Source: Thermoprotei archaeon
GTDB lineage: Archaea > Thermoproteota > Nitrososphaeria > Geothermarchaeales > JDFR-13
Length of the DNA stretch: 9,472 bases
Direction: 5' to 3'
Assembly (NCBI GenBank): GCA_015661745.1
Contig: DQVL01000011.1
Location: 1 to 9,472 of the forward strand
Under the pieces are notes generated by a model that made no database searches, was not told where the DNA came from, and saw only the letters and a program-made list of their open reading frames with translations. Shown here in pieces: positions 7,682-9,472 of the stretch (the first letter of the stretch is position 1; each line of letters begins with the position of its first letter). Both the position numbers and the translations under genes were made by a program.

Positions 7682-7697
7682 AATACATATTTGTATT
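7682..7697. repeat. 16-bp palindrome just before the 7701 gene
   Basis: AATACA and TGTATT form perfect 6-bp arms around TATT, ending 3 bp before the ATG at 7701. There is no Shine-Dalgarno there, so the gene is probably leaderless and the palindrome would sit on the transcription start. A repressor or autoregulator site is possible; function not shown. Confidence 0.35.
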
Positions 7698-7700
7698 ACC

Positions 7701-8081
7701 ATGAAGGATGATGGACATGTAGAGACTAAACCGTGTGAATTTAAATATTCATTTAAAAAAATACGTAATTATCTTGGATTAACAGATGTTCAATTAAACA
7801 CGATAACTGCAGGGAAAAAGGTAAACAGATTCAAATACCAAATTGGAAACAAAACTGTTTCTAAGGGATCATATTATAGGGTAAGGGATCAAGCAATTAC
7901 CAATATAACTAAGTCAATCATGACAATGACGGTTCTAATATCATGTGATATAATATCACATGATGATTTAATCACAATTATCACAACAACAGCTAAATTG
8001 ATTGATGAGGGTATACATATAGAAGAGATATTTTTTAAATTGAAAGAATACTTCAAGAAAACTATCAAGTTTACTGAGTGA
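7701..8081 (+). CDS. Hypothetical basic protein, 126 aa, possible DNA-binding
   Basis: I do not recognise a named family. The N-terminal half is basic and helical: SFKKIRNYLGLTDVQLNTI (about 17-35), then FKYQIGNKTVSKGSYYRVRDQAITNITKSI (44-73). The spacing of a short helix, a KTVSKGSYYRV segment and a following helix suggests a helix-turn-helix-like DNA-binding fold. The C-terminal half is two amphipathic helices (DDLITIITTTAKLIDEG and EEIFFKLKEYFKK). It has no membrane segment or cysteine cluster. The ATG lies 3 bp after a palindrome, with no ribosome site. The next gene starts 11 bp after its stop, so they likely form one transcript. Codons 80-88 are written in a perfect 25-bp palindrome. 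Confidence 0.7.
   Translation: MKDDGHVETKPCEFKYSFKKIRNYLGLTDVQLNTITAGKKVNRFKYQIGNKTVSKGSYYRVRDQAITNITKSIMTMTVLISCDIISHDDLITIITTTAKLIDEGIHIEEIFFKLKEYFKKTIKFTE
7940..7964. repeat. Perfect 25-bp palindrome inside the 126-aa gene
   Basis: The left arm ATCATGTGATAT (7940-7951) and its exact reverse complement (7953-7964) flank one A. The next pair outward does not match. The arm contains TCATGTGA, which also occurs twice in the origin region (9183-9190 and 9202-9209). It could be a dimer binding site, or a hairpin in the mRNA ahead of the membrane-anchored regulator gene. Confidence 0.7.
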
Positions 8082-8092
8082 CACAATCTTAA

Positions 8093-8677
8093 ATGATGTT
8101 CACTTTTAATATCAAGATAAATATTCCCAATCAAATTCTATTTATGATGATATCACTTTTTGAAATGTCTGTTATGATATTTGTCATATCAATCACTATC
8201 ACATTAATCATCATGATACGTGAATTATCATTACTAAAAAAGAAATTCAGCTCTACAAGTTATAGTGAAATTGTTTTAATATCGAATAAACTAGAAGATT
8301 TATCAAGGGAAATTGGTTTACTTAAACGACAGCTTAAGTCTTCGAAGAGTGTTATAGAAGGTAAAACCCTTGAAAGTACCATGAAAGATAAGGAGGTAAA
8401 AAAAGAATTCAAATATACTCAAGTAACCGAACAACCAAGTAAAATTAGAACCCCTTCAGAACAACTCTCATCAATTGAAATAGAGGTTATAAAAATTCTT
8501 TTAGAGAGAGGAGAAGTATCATCGTCAGATTTAAGAGATGTTTTGGGAAAATCGAGAGAACATATATCGAGGGTATTAAAGACATTGTATGAAAAAGGAT
8601 ATCTAGAGAGAATTGAAAACATTAAGCCATATAGATACAGATTAAACAAAAAAGCTGTACAAAAGCTAAACCTTTAG
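8093..8677 (+). CDS. Membrane-anchored winged-helix regulator
   Basis: A 194-aa protein with one strongly hydrophobic segment at about residues 15-42. Basic residues follow (RELSLLKKK), predicting a cytoplasmic C-terminus. Heptad-like helix LISNKLEDLSREIGLLKRQL (62-81) could be a coiled coil for dimerisation, and a polar linker runs to about 124. Residues 126-188 form a MarR/ArsR-like winged helix: IEIEVIKILLERG, SSSDLRDVLG, the recognition helix KSREHISRVLKTLYEKG (153-169), then the wing YLERIENIKPYRYRL. A membrane-tethered DNA-binding protein is seen; its targets are unknown. The ATG at 8093 (a second ATG follows at once) lies 11 bp after the 126-aa gene, with GAGTGA before it. The Mets at residues 18-19 are alternative starts. 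Its end overlaps the convergent winged-helix gene by 12 bp. Its position beside the origin may be meaningful. Confidence 0.8.
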   Translation: MMFTFNIKINIPNQILFMMISLFEMSVMIFVISITITLIIMIRELSLLKKKFSSTSYSEIVLISNKLEDLSREIGLLKRQLKSSKSVIEGKTLESTMKDKEVKKEFKYTQVTEQPSKIRTPSEQLSSIEIEVIKILLERGEVSSSDLRDVLGKSREHISRVLKTLYEKGYLERIENIKPYRYRLNKKAVQKLNL

Positions 8678-9055
8678 ATTACCATATTTCATTCTATATT
8701 TATATCTTCCTCTGCGGCCTTCACGATGTAACATACCATATTCAACCAATCTATTAAGATAGGTTGACAAAGTACTTTTTGAAATTTCATCACCAAATTT
8801 TAATTTATACAGTTTGTAAATATCCGATAAAGTGAAGATAGCTAATCCAAACTCACTCTTAATAAGATCTTCAACTCTTTCAATGATATTTGTTAAGCTA
8901 TGATCCTCAAATCGCTCATCATCCATTTTACTATGTTTGATAGATTGGAACATTTTTAAATAGGTATAAACTAAGTCTGGATCATTGGAAGGTATTTCGA
9001 TTTTTATTTTTGTTCCATCATCCTTTACAATCTCAATCTTCACTTTTTCAGGCAT
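8666..9055 (-). CDS. Small winged-helix DNA-binding protein
   Basis: A 129-aa soluble protein. The first 22 residues form a charged beta hairpin (KVKIEIVKDDGTKIKIEIP), followed by an acidic linker (SKMDDERFEDH). Residues about 58-120 look like a winged helix: IIERVEDLIKSEFG, FTLSDIYKLYKLKFG, the recognition helix ISKSTLSTYLNRLVEYG (91-107), then a very basic wing HREGRRGRYKYRMK. The ATG at 9055 is preceded by GTGA 11 bp upstream, a weak ribosome site, and by a TATA-like box about 26-36 bp upstream, so the leader is short. It is divergent from orc1/cdc6, with the whole presumed origin between them. A role in regulating the origin or its own promoter is inference; the fold is a confident reading of the pattern. 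Confidence 0.8.
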   Translation of the reverse strand: MPEKVKIEIVKDDGTKIKIEIPSNDPDLVYTYLKMFQSIKHSKMDDERFEDHSLTNIIERVEDLIKSEFGLAIFTLSDIYKLYKLKFGDEISKSTLSTYLNRLVEYGMLHREGRRGRYKYRMKYGNLKV

Positions 9056-9062
9056 CTTAATA

Positions 9063-9091
9063 TTTCACAATTATCCTGTGAATAATATATG
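9063..9091 (-). promoter_or_regulatory. Promoter and possible operator of the small winged-helix gene
   Basis: The minus strand carries CATATATTATT (complement of 9081-9091) as a TATA-like box. The inverted repeat TTCACA (9064-9069) and TGTGAA (9077-9082) lies between it and the start codon. The half-site is the same TGTGAA found in the origin repeats, so the initiator or the protein itself may act here. Confidence 0.35.
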
Positions 9092-9138
9092 TTGTGTGGA
9101 TTTTACTATATTTAGATGGATACATATGAAAATATCTT

Positions 9139-9149
9139 ATATTGTTTCA
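9139..9149 (+). repeat. Outer inverted repeat, left copy
   Basis: ATATTGTTTCA here pairs with TGATACAATAT at 9234-9244 on the other side of the origin (10 of 11 positions). The pair brackets the two large boxes and gives the origin a near two-fold symmetry. Confidence 0.45.
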
Positions 9150-9155
9150 CAAGAT

Positions 9156-9173
9156 TCACTTGAAACATAGGGG
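9156..9173 (+). repeat. Origin recognition box, copy A
   Basis: TCACTTGAAACATAGGGG. It differs from copy B at one position of 18. It has the family layout of a TTGAAAC core followed by a G string, here pointing into the AT-rich centre. Probable Orc1/Cdc6 site. Confidence 0.75.
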
Positions 9174-9182
9174 ATATCAAAT

Positions 9183-9193
9183 TCATGTGAAAA
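9183..9193 (+). repeat. Origin direct repeat, copy 1
   Basis: TCATGTGAAAA, repeated exactly at 9202. It differs by one base from the TCATTTGAAA of the recognition boxes in its first ten positions, so it may be a weak mini-box without the G string. Confidence 0.55.
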
Positions 9194-9201
9194 ATTGTTA
9201 A

Positions 9202-9212
9202 TCATGTGAAAA
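9202..9212 (+). repeat. Origin direct repeat, copy 2
   Basis: Second exact TCATGTGAAAA, 19 bp after the first, close to two helical turns. Both copies would face the same side of the DNA between the two inverted boxes. Confidence 0.55.
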
Positions 9213-9218
9213 GAGCCA

Positions 9219-9236
9219 CCCCTATGTTTCAAATGA
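9219..9236 (-). repeat. Origin recognition box, copy B (inverted)
   Basis: On the minus strand this reads TCATTTGAAACATAGGGG, 17 of 18 identical to copy A and in opposite orientation, with its G string also pointing to the centre. Confidence 0.75.
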
Positions 9237-9244
9237 TACAATAT
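9234..9244 (-). repeat. Outer inverted repeat, right copy
   Basis: TGATACAATAT is the near reverse complement of 9139-9149 (one mismatch in 11). It overlaps the end of box B by 3 bp, whereas the left copy stands 6 bp clear of box A, so the symmetry is not exact. Confidence 0.4.
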
Positions 9245-9330
9245 GTATGTGAGATATTCTCTAGGATTTTTGGATACCGAAGGAAATGGGGGTATTTAAT
9301 AGGTTGTACTTTTGTAGCTAAGATAAGAAA

Positions 9331-9356
9331 TACATAAAGATAATTTCATTTGAAAC
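9331..9356 (+). promoter_or_regulatory. orc1/cdc6 promoter with a mini origin box
   Basis: A TATA-like TACATAAA (9331-9338) lies about 45-52 bp before the start codon, giving an RNA start near 9360. The box core TTCATTTGAAAC (9345-9356) lies between the two, without the G string. Binding of the initiator here would block its own transcription, an arrangement that suggests autoregulation (inference). Confidence 0.4.
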
Positions 9357-9382
9357 ACTTGAATATGCATGGTGGGAGATAA

Positions 9383-9472
9383 TTGTCGATTGATGATATT
9401 AATAAAATATTTGAGAATGCTGTTAAAGGGAGTAGTATATTCAAAAATAAGAATGTATTATATCATGACTTC
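9383..9472 (+). CDS. Orc1/Cdc6 replication initiator, 5' end only
   Basis: The first 30 codons are in the window; the gene runs off the right edge. The peptide contains IFENAVKGSSIFKNKNVLYHDF, which matches the conserved N-terminus of archaeal Orc1/Cdc6 (typically SIFKN..VL..DYVPE), just before the AAA+ ATPase domain. The family binds origin boxes and loads the MCM helicase. The start is TTG at 9383: a TAA stands directly before it in frame, and GGGAG (9374-9378) lies 4 bp upstream, so no longer form is possible. Its place next to boxed repeats supports both calls. The DP1 subunit of PolD often follows such a gene in archaea and may lie beyond the window (inference). Confidence 0.85.
   Translation, partial: MSIDDINKIFENAVKGSSIFKNKNVLYHDF

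Larger units (their letters stand above)
9056..9382. other. Predicted chromosomal replication origin (oriC)
   Basis: This 327-bp gene-free stretch is AT-rich and lies immediately upstream of orc1/cdc6, the usual archaeal origin position. It holds two inverted 18-bp elements ending in a G run (9156-9173 and 9219-9236), like archaeal origin recognition boxes (core TTGAAAC followed by GGGG). Between them are 45 bp of AT-rich DNA (9174-9218) that would be the unwinding element, with two direct repeats. Related TTGAAAC or TGTGAA half-sites occur at 9064, 9077, 9144 and 9347. In Orc1/Cdc6 systems the boxes flank the unwinding region in opposite orientation, as here. The rest of the stretch, 9245-9330, shows no clear element beyond AT-rich sequence. 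Confidence 0.8.

Noticed and set aside
7889..8134. Minus-strand open frame of 81 codons with a hydrophobic peptide
   Set aside because: Antisense to two genes. Its CDIISHD segment matches the forward protein only because both strands read the same palindrome.
8985..9170. Plus-strand open frame of 61 codons crossing into the origin
   Set aside because: Antisense to the winged-helix gene, no ribosome site, and its second half covers origin repeats.
9270..9295. Small stem ATACC/GGTAT downstream of the origin boxes as a terminator or site
   Set aside because: Five-bp arms with an 11-bp gap are expected by chance in such DNA, and no T run follows.

Overview
The window is AT-rich and archaeal. 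It carries archaeal-type information-processing and envelope genes: Nop10, an STT3/AglB oligosaccharyltransferase, the large subunit DP2 of D-family DNA polymerase, geranylgeranylglyceryl phosphate synthase, Elf1, and the first codons of an Orc1/Cdc6 initiator. Elf1 is typical of TACK/Asgard-type archaea and PolD is missing from classical Crenarchaeota. The combination therefore suggests a deep TACK (Thaum-, Aig-, Kor-, Bathyarchaeota-like) or related lineage; this placement is inference. A GC-rich guide-RNA-like island in AT-rich DNA would fit a thermophile.

Layout. Positions 1-110 hold the 3' end of nop10 (+). It meets the end of aglB (-, 102-2225), whose start region carries a perfect 10-bp inverted repeat. 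The 261-bp gap that follows contains a GC-rich segment that looks like a C/D box guide RNA on the minus strand. Two small overlapping plus-strand genes of unknown function (2487-3217) then converge on a minus-strand operon, elf1 > ggpS > polD large subunit (7621 down to 3238). In this operon ggpS and the polymerase gene overlap by about 47 bp.

From 7701 the region becomes origin-associated. A 126-aa basic protein is followed closely by a protein with one N-terminal membrane helix, a coiled-coil linker and a C-terminal winged helix. A small winged-helix protein lies convergent to them (minus, 8666-9055). An AT-rich 327-bp intergenic region (9056-9382) follows, with two 18-bp inverted origin-recognition-box-like repeats, two direct repeats at 19-bp spacing, further related half-sites, and then the start of orc1/cdc6 at 9383. 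I read this as a replication origin next to its initiator gene.

How it fits together. The right end is an oriC-initiator module with small DNA-binding proteins beside it. The replicative polymerase subunit lies about 3 kb away in an operon with a transcription elongation factor and the first committed enzyme of archaeal lipid synthesis. The most interesting unexplained feature is the set of small proteins flanking the origin, one of them membrane-anchored. Together with a 25-bp palindrome inside the neighbouring gene that reuses the origin's TCATGTGA element, this could be a local origin-control circuit. That is a hypothesis. No IS elements, CRISPR arrays, tRNA or rRNA genes were seen.
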